NCBI RefSeq assembly: GCF_016405965.1
Contig: NZ_JAEFCD010000014.1
Span: 22,840-86,839, forward strand
DNA: 64,000 nt
Direction: 5' to 3'
Source: Alteromonas sp. IB21
Lineage (GTDB): Bacteria; Pseudomonadota; Gammaproteobacteria; Enterobacterales; Alteromonadaceae
Shown: positions 1-10,240 of the stretch, in pieces
Position numbering within the stretch: position 1 is the first letter of the stretch
Layout of the letters: each line of letters opens with the position of its first letter
Translations under genes and position numbers: made by a program
The notes under the pieces: generated by a model
The model's database searches: none
What the model saw: only the letters and a program-made list of their open reading frames with translations
What the model was told of the DNA's origin: nothing

Positions 1-1792
1 CCATAATAGTTTCGTAACCGTCTTCGCGCATTGAAAGTGCAGCGTGAACGCAGCAATAATCGAATTCGATACCTTGACCGATACGGTTAGGGCCACCACC
101 CAATACCATGATTTTATCTTTGTCAGTTGGCGCAGCTTCACATTCTTCGTCATACGTAGAGTACATGTAGGCTGTGCTGGTAGAAAATTCTGCAGCGCAG
201 GTATCTACACGCTTGTAGACTGGAGATATACCAAAACCACGACGGGTTTCACGAATGTCGCTTTCTGCCACTTTTGTTAATTCAGCAAGACGCGCATCTG
301 AGAAGCCTTTACGCTTAAGGGCACGCATAAAGTCAGCATCAATACCTGGTAAGCCAAGCTCAGCTACCTTTGCTTCAAGAAGAATAAGATCTTCAAGCTG
401 TACAAGATACCAGCGGTCGATATTCGTAAGATTAAATACCTCATCAACAGACATTCCCATACGGAATGCATCACCGATGTACCAAATACGCTCTGCACCC
501 GGTTGGCGAAGTTCATAAACCACTTTATTGCGTGACTCTGGGTCTTCAAGGTCAACCATAGGGTTCAAACCTGTCGCCCCTACTTCAAGCCCGCGAAGGG
601 CTTTTTGAAGTGATTCTTGCTGGTTACGACCAATCGCCATAACCTCACCCACTGATTTCATCTGCGTAGTGAGACGGTCATTAGCACCGGCAAACTTTTC
701 AAAATTAAAGCGTGGGATCTTAGTGACAACGTAATCGATTGACGGTTCGAAAGACGCTGGCGTTAAACCGCCAGTAATGTCATTAGCTAGCTCGTCGAGT
801 GTGTACCCCACCGCCAGCTTCGCTGCTACTTTCGCAATTGGGAAACCGGTTGCTTTTGAAGCAAGCGCAGATGAACGGGATACACGTGGGTTCATTTCGA
901 TGATAACCATACGGCCCGTTTTCGGGTCTACACCGAACTGTACGTTTGAACCACCGGTTTCAACGCCAATTTCACGTAGTACAGCCATAGCTGCATTACG
1001 CATAATTTGGAATTCTTTATCAGTCAGCGTTTGTGCTGGGGCAACAGTAATTGAGTCACCGGTGTGAACACCCATAGGATCGAAGTTTTCAATAGTACAT
1101 ACGATGATGCAGTTGTCTGCTTTATCGCGTACTACTTCCATTTCGTATTCTTTCCAGCCTAGTAACGATTCATCGATGAGTAGTTCGTTGGTTGGCGAAA
1201 GGTCGAGACCGCGGGTACAAATTTCATTGAACTCGTCGATGTTATACGCGATACCACCGCCAGTTCCACCCATGGTGAAAGACGGGCGAATAATACATGG
1301 GAAGCCGATGCGGCTTAATACATCGTGTGCCTCGTCCATGCTGTGCGCAATTTCTGCACGTGGACATTCAAGGCCAATGTTTTTCATTGCTTTGTCAAAG
1401 CGTTCGCGATTTTCCGCTTTATCGATAGCGTCTGCCGTTGCACCGATAAGCTCACAACCGAACTCTTCGAGCACACCGTGCTTATCGAGCTCTAGTGCGC
1501 AGTTAAGTGCAGTTTGACCACCCATTGTAGGTAAGATGGCATCTGGACGTTCTTTTTCGATGATTTTGCGAACGACTTCCCAGTGGATAGGCTCGATGTA
1601 GGTTGCATCTGCCATTTCTGGGTCGGTCATGATGGTTGCTGGGTTAGAGTTAACCAAAATAACACGGTAGCCTTCTTCGCGAAGGGCTTTACACGCTTGC
1701 GCGCCTGAATAGTCGAATTCACAAGCCTGGCCGATAACAATAGGGCCAGCACCAATGATAAGAATACTTTTTATGTCGGTACGTTTTGGCAT
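1..1792 (-). CDS. carB: Carbamoyl-phosphate synthase large subunit, 5' part (cut by window edge)
   Basis: Makes carbamoyl phosphate for pyrimidine and arginine synthesis, together with the glutaminase subunit CarA. The visible part is the N-terminal 597 residues of a protein usually about 1070 long. It starts [20 protein letters not shown] and contains the first ATP-grasp half ([29 protein letters not shown]) and the oligomerisation segment, and ends as the second half begins ([18 protein letters not shown]). The stop lies beyond base 1. An AGGA ribosome site precedes the ATG at 1792, and only 13 bases separate it from carA, so carAB is one operon. Identification is certain; the gene is truncated only by the window. 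Confidence 0.97.
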   Translation of the reverse strand, partial: MPKRTDIKSILIIGAGPIVIGQACEFDYSGAQACKALREEGYRVILVNSNPATIMTDPEMADATYIEPIHWEVVRKIIEKERPDAILPTMGGQTALNCALELDKHGVLEEFGCELIGATADAIDKAENRERFDKAMKNIGLECPRAEIAHSMDEAHDVLSRIGFPCIIRPSFTMGGTGGGIAYNIDEFNEICTRGLDLSPTNELLIDESLLGWKEYEMEVVRDKADNCIIVCTIENFDPMGVHTGDSITVAPAQTLTDKEFQIMRNAAMAVLREIGVETGGSNVQFGVDPKTGRMVIIEMNPRVSRSSALASKATGFPIAKVAAKLAVGYTLDELANDITGGLTPASFEPSIDYVVTKIPRFNFEKFAGANDRLTTQMKSVGEVMAIGRNQQESLQKALRGLEVGATGLNPMVDLEDPESRNKVVYELRQPGAERIWYIGDAFRMGMSVDEVFNLTNIDRWYLVQLEDLILLEAKVAELGLPGIDADFMRALKRKGFSDARLAELTKVAESDIRETRRGFGISPVYKRVDTCAAEFSTSTAYMYSTYDEECEAAPTDKDKIMVLGGGPNRIGQGIEFDYCCVHAALSMREDGYETIM

Positions 1793-1805
1793 AGCGGGCT
1801 AATTC

Positions 1806-2936
1806 CTACTGCTTGTGTTGTTCAATAAGTTCAATGAAGTGGTCGAATAACGGCGCCGCTTCATGAGGACCTGGGCTGGCTTCAGGGTGCCCCTGGAAAC
1901 TAAACGCAGGCTTGTCGGTGCGATGGATACCCTGCAACGACTTGTCGAACAACGAAATGTGAGTTACTTCTAGGTTATCTGGCAAGCTAGACTCATCCAC
2001 AGCAAAACCGTGGTTTTGGCTGGTGATCATAACTACATTGCGCTTTAGGTCTTTAACCGGGTGGTTTGCGCCGTGGTGACCAAACTTCATCTTCACAGTT
2101 TTCGCACCGCTTGCGATAGCAAGTAACTGGTGACCTAAACAAATACCGAATACTGGCGTACCGGTTTCAACGATGGTTTTAATTGCGTTAACTGCGTAGT
2201 CACATGGCTCTGGATCGCCTGGTCCATTTGACAAAAATACGCCGTCTGGATTCATGGCTAGCACGTCTTCGGCAGGCGTTTGCGCTGGAACTAAAGTCAC
2301 TTTACAACCGCGGTCAGCTAGCATGCGAAGAATGTTGTTTTTCACACCGTAGTCGTAAGCAACAACGTGATATTTGAACTCACTTGGTGTTACGTAACCT
2401 TTGCCAAGTTCCCAACTACCTTCTGTCCATGTTTTTGGTTCAGTGATGCTTACGACTTTTGCTAAATCCATGCCTTTAAGACCTGGGAAAGCTTTTGCTT
2501 GCGCTAGGGCGCTAGACTCGTCTAATTCATCAAAGCATATAATGCAGCCGTTTTGTGCACCTTTGTCTCGCAAGATACGCGTCAAGCGACGTGTATCAAT
2601 GTCAGCAATACCCACAACGCCTTTCGCTTTAAGGTATTCAGACAGTGTTTGCTGTTGACGAAAGTTGCTAGCAACAAGAGGTAAATCACGAATTATCAGA
2701 CCTTTCGACCAGATTTTATCTGCTTCGACGTCTTCTTCGTTAGTTCCGGTGTTGCCAATGTGTGGATAAGTAAGGGTGATGAGTTGTTCAGCGTAGGATG
2801 GATCGGTGAGAATTTCTTGATAGCCGGTCATGGAAGTATTGAAAACAACTTCCCCGACGGCGGAGCCTGTAGCGCCTATCGCCGTACCTTTAAAAACAGA
2901 ACCATCCTCTAACACCAAAAGGGCAGAATTAGCCAA
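1806..2936 (-). CDS. carA: Carbamoyl-phosphate synthase small (glutaminase) subunit
   Basis: Hydrolyses glutamine and passes ammonia to CarB. The class I glutamine amidotransferase domain is clear: nucleophile Cys in GICLGHQLL, and the His and Glu in [10 protein letters not shown]. The open frame runs upstream to 3152, but homologous sequence begins at [12 protein letters not shown] strong GGAGG site lies five bases before a TTG at 2936, so I choose that TTG, giving 376 residues against about 382 in E. coli. The upstream part of the frame is the untranslated leader. It is cotranscribed with carB. Confidence 0.95.
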   Translation of the reverse strand: MANSALLVLEDGSVFKGTAIGATGSAVGEVVFNTSMTGYQEILTDPSYAEQLITLTYPHIGNTGTNEEDVEADKIWSKGLIIRDLPLVASNFRQQQTLSEYLKAKGVVGIADIDTRRLTRILRDKGAQNGCIICFDELDESSALAQAKAFPGLKGMDLAKVVSITEPKTWTEGSWELGKGYVTPSEFKYHVVAYDYGVKNNILRMLADRGCKVTLVPAQTPAEDVLAMNPDGVFLSNGPGDPEPCDYAVNAIKTIVETGTPVFGICLGHQLLAIASGAKTVKMKFGHHGANHPVKDLKRNVVMITSQNHGFAVDESSLPDNLEVTHISLFDKSLQGIHRTDKPAFSFQGHPEASPGPHEAAPLFDHFIELIEQHKQ

Positions 2937-2994
2937 GTCAACCTCCAGATTAAGGATAACTATGTGTTTGCGCATTTTTCTGCACAAACCCCAC

Positions 2995-3032
2995 AAAAAA
3001 CGGGAGTTATTGATAACAATACATCCCGTTTT
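2995..3032 (-). promoter_or_regulatory. Terminator-like hairpin in the carA leader (candidate attenuator)
   Basis: On the minus strand AAAACGGGA pairs with TCCCGTTTT, followed after a two-base mismatch by five more pairs around a UUAU loop. A run of six U residues follows at once. This is the form of an intrinsic terminator, yet it sits about 60 bases before the carA start codon and downstream of a good promoter. It is either the distant end of the dapB transcript or an attenuator controlling carAB. No convincing leader peptide was found. Confidence 0.7.
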
Positions 3033-3112
3033 ACGATCTTTGCAGCTAATAAAACCGCACTCTGCAGCCGGTTTGACAGCTTCAGAATACGAAATTCTGG
3101 CAAATTCCGGCG

Positions 3113-3140
3113 AGTATACATCACTGACCGAAAATGGCAA
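3113..3140 (-). promoter_or_regulatory. Predicted sigma-70 promoter of carAB
   Basis: On the minus strand TTGCCA (-35) is followed after 16 bases by TATACT (-10). Transcription would begin near 3106 and run about 170 bases to the carA TTG, passing through the hairpin at 2995-3032. Based on matches to consensus only. Confidence 0.55.
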
Positions 3141-3307
3141 ATTTATTTGCAATAATTTACTAAAATAACGCTTATACCACCTTTTTTGCGCAGAACCACT
3201 GAAAGTACGGCTTATTGCTCATTTAAAGTGCAACTTTAGTTTAACACTTTGATAACGCCCTTACGTTAGCTCGCTTTTTCGCGCGCTAACAGAAGAGACA
3301 TCTAGCG

Positions 3308-4105
3308 TTACAAACCTAGTACATCAACCATGGAGTATAGACCAGGTTGCTTACCATACAACCATTTTGCCGCATGCACTGCACCTTTGGCGAAAGTTAA
3401 ACGGCTTGATGCTTTATGCGTTATCTCTAGTCGCTCACCAATATCGGCAAATAACGCGGTATGCTCGCCAACAATATCACCTGCTCTTATTGTGGCAAAA
3501 CCAATGGTCCCCTGGTCTCGCTCTGGCTCTTTGCCTTCGCGACCATAAACCGCACATGCCTTTAAATCTCGGCCCAATTCATCGGCAATTGCTTCGCCTA
3601 TTGCCATTGCCGTACCTGATGGCGCATCTTGTTTAAATCTGTGATGCGCTTCAGTAATTTCGATATCTGCGGTTTCACCCAGTACACTCGCCGCCTGCCG
3701 AACGAGTGACAACATAAGGTTTACGCCAACGCTATAATTTGCCGCAAAAACAATTGGGATATGTTTAGCCGCCTCATCTAACGCATTAAGTTGGCTGTCG
3801 TTGAGACCAGTGGTCCCAATAACGACAGGCATGTTGTTGTCGACACACCACGCTAGATTGCTTTCAATAACAGAAGGTAATGTGAAATCGATCATCACGT
3901 CGGCGTCACTTCCGCTCAAGTCAGATAGCGCCGAGCAATCGATGTTTTTCTTACCAATACCTGCGAGCTCGCCTACGTTTAAACCGACCCATGGAGAATC
4001 GTCACGCACTGTTGCAACACTGAGTTCTGCATCATCACTTAAATCAAGTGCTTCAACAAGAACACGCCCCATGCGCCCATTGGCGCCAAACAATCCTACT
4101 TTCAT
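3308..4105 (-). CDS. dapB: 4-hydroxy-tetrahydrodipicolinate reductase
   Basis: Reduces hydroxytetrahydrodipicolinate in the diaminopimelate/lysine pathway. The N-terminal dinucleotide-binding motif GLFGANGRMGR, the substrate-binding EAHHRFKQDAPSGTA and the family motif FADIGERLEITHKASSR are all present. The chosen ATG gives 265 residues, close to the usual 270. A TTG 30 bases upstream could also serve, and neither start has a strong ribosome site. It reads toward carA; about 370 bases and a separate promoter lie between them. Confidence 0.96.
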   Translation of the reverse strand: MKVGLFGANGRMGRVLVEALDLSDDAELSVATVRDDSPWVGLNVGELAGIGKKNIDCSALSDLSGSDADVMIDFTLPSVIESNLAWCVDNNMPVVIGTTGLNDSQLNALDEAAKHIPIVFAANYSVGVNLMLSLVRQAASVLGETADIEITEAHHRFKQDAPSGTAMAIGEAIADELGRDLKACAVYGREGKEPERDQGTIGFATIRAGDIVGEHTALFADIGERLEITHKASSRLTFAKGAVHAAKWLYGKQPGLYSMVDVLGL

Positions 4106-4470
4106 TATTTGTATTACACTTTTATTTGCCTTCAACTAGCACGCATTTTGCCAAATACCCCCACTATTGCAATGTGAGTTTCATAATAAATACGCATAAC
4201 AACAAACGTAGTAAACCCTTGGCTTTTATACAGTGCAGTATTAATTCACGGAAAAGCGTGGGTATAGGCTCAGATAACATTGTTCTAAAGACAATTCGAT
4301 GAAGTTTGTGCTCTACTTACACCCTTCACACATTAAAACTCATTCTCCCCAGACTCGATAGATATTTTCGATAAACATACACACTTCAACGCTCATCAGG
4401 CTTGTTTTCTTAGCCTAGTTGAGTGACGCTGTAGTCAACTATTACTATTTTCAACGTAAATAAAAAAACT
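4106..4470. other. Gene-free region between divergent dapB and cytochrome b561 gene
   Basis: AT-rich region holding the promoters of both flanking genes. For the rightward gene a plausible pair is TTGAGT at 4419-4424 and TACTAT at 4443-4448 (18-base spacer). No convincing dapB promoter or RNA gene was seen. Short open frames here lack ribosome sites. Confidence 0.4.
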
Positions 4471-5154
4471 ATGCAGAAAGTACTCGTTTGGGATATTCCC
4501 ACCCGCGTTTTCCATTGGCTTCTTGTTTCGAGTCTTTTGGCCCAGTATGCAACAGCCGAGTGGTTAGAAAATGCAGTCCAGTGGCATTTCTATATTGGAT
4601 ATTTCACCCTATTCCTGGTTATCTTCAGGATTTTATGGGGTTTTGTAGGAACGCAGTACGCTAGATTCAGCAGCTTTGTTACAGGCCCGCGAAAAGTTAT
4701 CCGCTACATGAAAACCTTGTTTGATAAAGGCTCAGTGCCTTCAATCGGGCACAACCCATTAGGAGGCTGGTTTGTTGTCATAATGCTTGTTTTAGTAGCG
4801 GTTCAAGCAATTTCTGGCTTGTTTATGACGGACGATATATTTCTGGATGGCCCCTACCGACCGCTGGCAGATGAACAAACATTAGCGCTGATGAATTCTC
4901 TTCACCACCTTGCTTTCGACTTATTGCTCTATGTGATTACTCTTCACATTGCCGCTGTCGTTTTTTATGGCATTTATAAGAAGCAAAAATTGGTGCCAGC
5001 TATGGTACATGGAAAAAAGGTGTCAAAAACAGTGGGCATTGCTGGCTCTCGATTGATTAGCGCACTTGTCGTCGCATTACTCGCCGCAGCTATTGTATAT
5101 GTAGCAATTGAACTTTATCCGCCAACACCAGAAATAGAAGAATATTATTATTAG
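4471..5154 (+). CDS. Cytochrome b561 / Ni-hydrogenase b-type cytochrome family membrane protein
   Basis: Predicted inner-membrane di-haem b cytochrome that moves electrons to or from the quinone pool; its partner is unknown. The 227-residue protein opens with the family pattern VWDIPTRVFHWLL. Candidate haem ligands are the His of FHWLL, the His of WHFYIGY and the His residues in NSLHHLAFD and VITLHIAAV. I see four core membrane helices plus a fifth near the C-terminus (ISALVVALLAAAIVYVAI), ending in an acidic tail. It stands alone between dapB and prpE, so context does not reveal a specific dehydrogenase. Confidence 0.85.
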   Translation: MQKVLVWDIPTRVFHWLLVSSLLAQYATAEWLENAVQWHFYIGYFTLFLVIFRILWGFVGTQYARFSSFVTGPRKVIRYMKTLFDKGSVPSIGHNPLGGWFVVIMLVLVAVQAISGLFMTDDIFLDGPYRPLADEQTLALMNSLHHLAFDLLLYVITLHIAAVVFYGIYKKQKLVPAMVHGKKVSKTVGIAGSRLISALVVALLAAAIVYVAIELYPPTPEIEEYYY

Positions 5155-5166
5155 CTTGGCGTGCAA

Positions 5167-5194
5167 GGGCCTTAGACATAGCGTCCACAGGCCC
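5167..5194. terminator. Small hairpin between convergent genes
   Basis: GGGCCT and AGGCCC form a six-pair stem with a 16-base loop between the stop codons of the cytochrome b561 gene and prpE. There is no clear U-tract, so terminator function is a guess. Confidence 0.35.
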
Positions 5195-5222
5195 AAGCCA
5201 TCCCCACTTTAGCAGTTAAAAA

Positions 5223-7139
5223 CTAAACCTCACACTTAAGTGAGTTTGGTACTTCAACCAAACCTTTTTGACGCATTAAGGATTCAATTTCTTTTACGCT
5301 GGCGGGATCATCAATCGTCGATGGCACAGATACCGTCTCGTTCGCTGCGATTTGACGGAGCAGTTTTCGTAGAATTTTACCTGAGCGAGTTTTAGGTAGT
5401 CGCTCCACAACAATTGCTCGTTTAAAGCACGCTACAGGTCCAATGGCGTCACGTACACGTTGAACGAGGGCTTTCTCCAATTCTTTTTCATCAACTGAAA
5501 CCCCATCTTTTAACAATACTAACCCAACGGGTAGTTGACCTTTGAGTGCATCGTTAACACCAATCACACTGCACTCGGCAACGGCAGGGTGTGCAGCTAA
5601 CACCTCTTCCATTTCTCCTGTTGAAAGCCGGTGCCCTGCAACGTTAATGACGTCATCAGTACGCCCCATGATGAACACATAACCATCTTCGTCCACATAG
5701 CCATTATCGCCAGTGCTGTAGTACCCATCAAACTCACGTAAATAGCCGTCCTTAAAACGCTGATGATCTTGCCAGATTGTTGATAAGCAGCCCGGAGGTA
5801 GCGGTAATTTGATTGCTATCGCCCCCTTTTCTCCCGTTGTTTGTTCTTCATTGGGGCCTTTTAGCACTTTTACATTAAAGCCAGGCGTAGGAACACTTGA
5901 AGAACCGGGCTTGGTATCCATGGGTTCCAACCCAATTGGGTTAGAACAAATGGGCCAACCTGTTTCTGTCTGCCACCAATGATCGATGACTGATACACCT
6001 ATTTTTTCAAGTGCCCAATAATAGGTAGGAGGATCTAGTCGCTCACCTGCCATAAACAATGTTCGCAGGCTAGACGTATCATATTTGGAAAAAAACTCAG
6101 CATCTGGATCCACTTTCCTGATTGCTCTAAACGCAGTGGGTGCCGCAAAAAGCACATTGATTTTATGGTTTTCAATCATACGCCAAAACGCACCAGCATC
6201 AGGTGTGCCCACAGGTTTTCCCTCATAGAGCACAGTAGTAGCGCCTTTAATCAGCGGCGCGTAAACAATGTAGGAATGGCCCACAACCCAGCCTACATCT
6301 GACGCTGCCCAAAATACATCGTCCTCACTAATGCCGTAGATAGCACCCATAGAATAGTGAAGCGCGACAGCATGACCGCCATTATCCCTCACCACACCTT
6401 TTGGCTTGCCGGTAGTTCCCGAGGTATAAAGCACATAAAGTGGGTCGGTAGCGTCAACCGCGACGGGCGCGGCTGGTGTACTATTTTCTACCAATGTATT
6501 CCAGTCATGGTCGGTCTCCTGGTCTACTTTTGCTGTTAGCTGCTCTCGCTGAAACAAAACACAAGCGCTAGGCTTATGGCTGGCTAACAATACAGCTTCA
6601 TCAACAAGAGGTTTATAAGGAAGTATTTTAGTTCCTTCGATGCCACATGATGCGGTTACAATGACTTTGGGTTTTGCATCATCAATTCGCACGGCAAGTT
6701 CATTGGCAGCAAAACCGCCAAATACGACCGAGTGAATTGCACCAAGACGAGCACAAGCAAGCATGGCAATTGCTGCTTGAGGGATCATAGGCATATAAAT
6801 AATGACCCTATCTCCCTTTGACACCCCTAAGGTCGAAAGTCCGCCCGCGAATGCAGCAACCTGTGAAAGTAATTCATTGTAAGTAAAGTATTGCGTTGTC
6901 TGTGTGACTGGCGAATCATATATCAGGGCAGTCTTTTCACCTCGCCCATTTTTTACGTGATGATCTAGCGCTAGGTACGATGTGTTGAGTTGACCACCCC
7001 GAAACCAGTCATAGTAGCCATTATCTGTCGCTTGGCAGCCTTTTGAGGGAGGCTCAAACCAGGCAATGTTGCTAGCCTGTTTTAACCAAAACTCATCGGG
7101 ATGCTGTGTAGAGGCAATGTATTCATTTTTATAAGTCAT
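5223..7139 (-). CDS. prpE: Propionate--CoA ligase (propionyl-CoA synthetase)
   Basis: Activates propionate, and probably acetate less well, to the acyl-CoA via an acyl-adenylate. AMP-forming ligase motifs are complete: YTSGTTGKPKGVVRD, DHWWQTETGWPI, STGDNGYVDEDGY and the C-terminal PKTRSGKILRK with the lysine that is often acetylated. The GVVRD-GG-AVAL context and overall pattern fit PrpE better than Acs. The chosen ATG at 7139 has an AGGA site seven bases upstream; in-frame ATGs at 7169 and 7145 are less well placed. It is 638 residues long. No prpBCD genes are adjacent. Substrate choice is inferred from similarity. Confidence 0.85.
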   Translation of the reverse strand: MTYKNEYIASTQHPDEFWLKQASNIAWFEPPSKGCQATDNGYYDWFRGGQLNTSYLALDHHVKNGRGEKTALIYDSPVTQTTQYFTYNELLSQVAAFAGGLSTLGVSKGDRVIIYMPMIPQAAIAMLACARLGAIHSVVFGGFAANELAVRIDDAKPKVIVTASCGIEGTKILPYKPLVDEAVLLASHKPSACVLFQREQLTAKVDQETDHDWNTLVENSTPAAPVAVDATDPLYVLYTSGTTGKPKGVVRDNGGHAVALHYSMGAIYGISEDDVFWAASDVGWVVGHSYIVYAPLIKGATTVLYEGKPVGTPDAGAFWRMIENHKINVLFAAPTAFRAIRKVDPDAEFFSKYDTSSLRTLFMAGERLDPPTYYWALEKIGVSVIDHWWQTETGWPICSNPIGLEPMDTKPGSSSVPTPGFNVKVLKGPNEEQTTGEKGAIAIKLPLPPGCLSTIWQDHQRFKDGYLREFDGYYSTGDNGYVDEDGYVFIMGRTDDVINVAGHRLSTGEMEEVLAAHPAVAECSVIGVNDALKGQLPVGLVLLKDGVSVDEKELEKALVQRVRDAIGPVACFKRAIVVERLPKTRSGKILRKLLRQIAANETVSVPSTIDDPASVKEIESLMRQKGLVEVPNSLKCEV

Positions 7140-7288
7140 AACCATGTCCTGAGTAGGGTTTATGTTCAACCTACTTCAGTTCACGACAATATGGTTATAA
7201 GACTTCAGGCGTAGACTTTATAACCACATGATTTACATAATATTAAACTTTTATTTTCAATCCGGGCGCGAAATATTTACATAGAACG

Positions 7289-9859
7289 CTATTGCGAATT
7301 ATGCCCTAATCTGTCACGCCAATCGCTAATGCTCATGGGCTTATCAAGATAAAAACCTTGAAAAGCACTGCAACCGCACGCTTTAGCTTGGTCGAGTTGC
7401 CCAGTGGTTTCAATGCCCTCTGCTACTGTATTCAAATGGAGTGCTTTGGCCATATTGCAAATACTTGTTACTAACAGTGTTTTCTGTTCTGAACCTTCCA
7501 TCGCTTCAATAAACACCTTATCAACCTTCAACTCTTTAATAGGTAAATCTTGAAGATAATTAAGGTTTGATTCTCCGATTCCAAAATCGTCGATTGATAG
7601 GGAAAAACCTTTTTCAGCAAGCTCTCTGACACGATACTGAATGACACTTACCCCCCTTATTAGCGCGCCTTCTGTCAATTCCAGCGTTAAACTTTCGTGC
7701 GGTACTTGCCATTTGTTTACGATCGCTAAAAACTTACCGACGAAATCAGCTCTCGCCAAATGCTTAGCGCTGATATTGATGGATAACTTAGTGTCGATAT
7801 GCTGAGTTTGACAATCTTTCAACAACTTACATGCTTCATTGCAAACCCATAAGCCAAATTCAGCGATGTATTCATTCTCTTCTGCAATTGGAATGAATTC
7901 AGCGGGGTTGACTACGCCGAGATGTGGGTGGTTCCATCTTAATAGTACTTCAGAGCTGATAACATTATTTAGCCCATCATATTGAGGTTGTAACTCGATA
8001 AATAGCTCGTCATTGGAGATTGCTCTTCCCAATGAACGCTTCACGTAGCTGTAACGTTCGACATCGCTTGCTTTGATATGAATATAATCATTTGCACTCG
8101 GTGGTTGGTCGCTAATTACGCGCCGAGGTTTGTGCGCTAACGTCTCACGTATTTTTTTAAACGAAAAATGCGTAGCAGGCAAAGTACAGCTAATTGTTTG
8201 CGTTTCTATTGTTAGAAGGCTGTTATGAAGCGTGATTGGCAGCAGAACGTGCTCTTGCAGCTGGTTTGAGTAGTTTTTTGCAACCTTTATCGCATCTGCT
8301 TCTTCGCTAAAACACTGGTCAATGTGAAGAAAAAATGCGCCCCTACCGCATTTGAATACACGCGCTTTATAACTGCCTTTATCTTCGAATACTCGAACGA
8401 AACGGCTGGCTAAAATACGTGATATGTAATCAATAGTTGGCTCTCCAAATGCTTCTTCATACTCGTTAAAGTTGCAAATATTTACGCACATAAACAACGA
8501 AAGAGGCTCAGATGAACTCGTTAAGCGCCCTTTCTCGCCAAGATAACGCTCAAATTGGTGCTGGTTAGGAAGACCTGTTACCGCGTCTGATAGCGCAAGT
8601 TGCTTAAAGTGCTCTAACTCGAAGTGATGGGATGACACATCTCTAATGGAAGCTACCATAAGCCGCTGCCCATCAATGACACAAGGCTTTAAGCTCACTT
8701 CGCATGAAATGCGCTTGCCACTCTTATGCCGCAAGCATTCCCTTACATCTCGTTTTTCAGCACAGGTTTTAAAAACTGCACTAAGATTCGAAAACAAAGA
8801 GAGGCTATCGCTATTTTGCACTTTTGTGGAAATCAATCTTACGTCTTGCCCTATCAACTCGTCAGGTTCGAAACCTAAAACGCTAGAAAGATGATCATTG
8901 GCTGACAAAATAGTCCCATTTTCATCTATACATAACACTACGCTATCAACACTGTTTAACAATGTGGCCAGATAATTCGTATAGTTATGTTGCGACTCAG
9001 AAAGTCGTTGAATATCAGTTTCATCCTGAGCCGTGCCATAGAAGCGCACTATCTTTAAGCCTTGGCGTTTACTTTTTTCAATTTGTAGAAATACGGAAAG
9101 CTTAATACTTTTTGTTTGCCCTTGCTTATCTCGGAAGTTAAAGTGCATAGAAAACTGACGGTCACCCTTCAACGCTTTTATTATTTTACGCTTTAGCGTT
9201 ACCTTATCGCTCGGCGCTATCATCGAAAGGACTTCACGGAGGCTGACATTTCTAATCTGTGGCAAGCCCAAGAACTGTTTCATGACCGCAGTTGAGGAAA
9301 AATTCCCTGCAAATCTGTCAATCTCCCACGCGCCCACCTTAGAGATTGAACTCACTTTTTCTAAAAGGGAAAGCTGCTCAGACAGTTTATCGGAGTAAGG
9401 GTGTCTTACTAGCTCATACTGATAACTCACCTCTACCTTTTGCCGCGTGATATCAATAAGCGCGTGTTGTCGGGCATTCAGCACATTGTGCTGCACAAAG
9501 GTAAGTAAAACGCCTATCACCTCACTTTGAACATCACGTATCATTGCCAACACAATATGTTGGTTGCAATATTGCTTCAGAGAGTCGGGCAACTCAAATT
9601 CACGACATGAAATAGGCGCACTCAAGTGCGTAAGTGGGAGCATAAGCAAAACGTGAGCGGGAAATATAATGCTTTGGGCATCATCTAATGAATGATTTGT
9701 ATCGCTTGCGACAATCGTAGCTCGACCGCTATTTTGATTTATTGAAGCTAATAAAATGCAAAGGGCCTGCGCTTTCGTTTTGTTCTCAGTGAGAAGCGCA
9801 GCGAAGTTGTGCTGCGTGGTTCGTACTGTCGATAACATGCGTTCACTGCGTAAATCCAT
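7289..9859 (-). CDS. PAS / degenerate GGDEF / EAL signalling protein, probable c-di-GMP phosphodiesterase
   Basis: An 856-residue soluble signalling protein. In order: an N-terminal GAF-like region (about 1-150), two PAS-type regions (about 170-265, and about 290-410 with DENGTILSANDHLSSVLGF), a GGDEF domain (about 425-560) and an EAL domain (about 600-850). The diguanylate cyclase signature is replaced by RGAFF, so cyclase activity is unlikely. The EAL motif reads EVLLRW, but the other catalytic residues are kept: NISA, ELTE, IDDFG, KVDK, AEGIE and FQGFYLDKP. It therefore probably degrades c-di-GMP in response to a PAS-sensed cue. No transmembrane segment is apparent. It is transcribed alone. 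Confidence 0.88.
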   Translation of the reverse strand: MDLRSERMLSTVRTTQHNFAALLTENKTKAQALCILLASINQNSGRATIVASDTNHSLDDAQSIIFPAHVLLMLPLTHLSAPISCREFELPDSLKQYCNQHIVLAMIRDVQSEVIGVLLTFVQHNVLNARQHALIDITRQKVEVSYQYELVRHPYSDKLSEQLSLLEKVSSISKVGAWEIDRFAGNFSSTAVMKQFLGLPQIRNVSLREVLSMIAPSDKVTLKRKIIKALKGDRQFSMHFNFRDKQGQTKSIKLSVFLQIEKSKRQGLKIVRFYGTAQDETDIQRLSESQHNYTNYLATLLNSVDSVVLCIDENGTILSANDHLSSVLGFEPDELIGQDVRLISTKVQNSDSLSLFSNLSAVFKTCAEKRDVRECLRHKSGKRISCEVSLKPCVIDGQRLMVASIRDVSSHHFELEHFKQLALSDAVTGLPNQHQFERYLGEKGRLTSSSEPLSLFMCVNICNFNEYEEAFGEPTIDYISRILASRFVRVFEDKGSYKARVFKCGRGAFFLHIDQCFSEEADAIKVAKNYSNQLQEHVLLPITLHNSLLTIETQTISCTLPATHFSFKKIRETLAHKPRRVISDQPPSANDYIHIKASDVERYSYVKRSLGRAISNDELFIELQPQYDGLNNVISSEVLLRWNHPHLGVVNPAEFIPIAEENEYIAEFGLWVCNEACKLLKDCQTQHIDTKLSINISAKHLARADFVGKFLAIVNKWQVPHESLTLELTEGALIRGVSVIQYRVRELAEKGFSLSIDDFGIGESNLNYLQDLPIKELKVDKVFIEAMEGSEQKTLLVTSICNMAKALHLNTVAEGIETTGQLDQAKACGCSAFQGFYLDKPMSISDWRDRLGHNSQ

Positions 9860-10240
9860 CTAAGCAAACCTTTAAATAATCCATTAATTTAAAAATAGTG
9901 ACATCACATGATGTTAGTAGAATAAAGGCAACATTCCTTGTGTACCTTCTATTTACTTGTTTAGCTTATGTTTTAATTTACCTTTATGAAAGGTTTCATC
10001 AATATTCTAATTGCCAAATTAACTGTTTTTAATGACAAGCGAAGTGTTGACATGCTCTGAAATATAGCCAACCACCGTACATTATTCCAGCAATTTCACG
10101 TAAATAAATGATCAGACATTAGGCGACGTTATTAAGAGAAGAAGTAAGGACTATTTACTGAAAAGGCGCTCCACTGTTCCACGTTGTAAGAAAGAAAAAA
10201 TGAAATGGAAAAAAGAAGCGCCTCAAAGATATTTGATTAC
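9860..10240. other. Gene-free region between the EAL gene and cytochrome c' gene
   Basis: Lies upstream of the leftward EAL gene and downstream of the leftward cytochrome c' gene. AGGCGCT at 10164-10170 and AGCGCCT at 10217-10223 are an inverted pair with a long spacer, a weak candidate terminator for the cytochrome gene. I see nothing else convincing. Confidence 0.35.

Noticed and set aside
2937..3152. N-terminal extension of carA by 72 residues
   Set aside because: The extension has no similarity to CarA and covers a terminator-like hairpin; GGAGG before the TTG at 2936 decides the start.
4048..4302. 84-residue frame antisense to the dapB 5' end
   Set aside because: Overlaps dapB and its promoter region, with no ribosome site or similarity.
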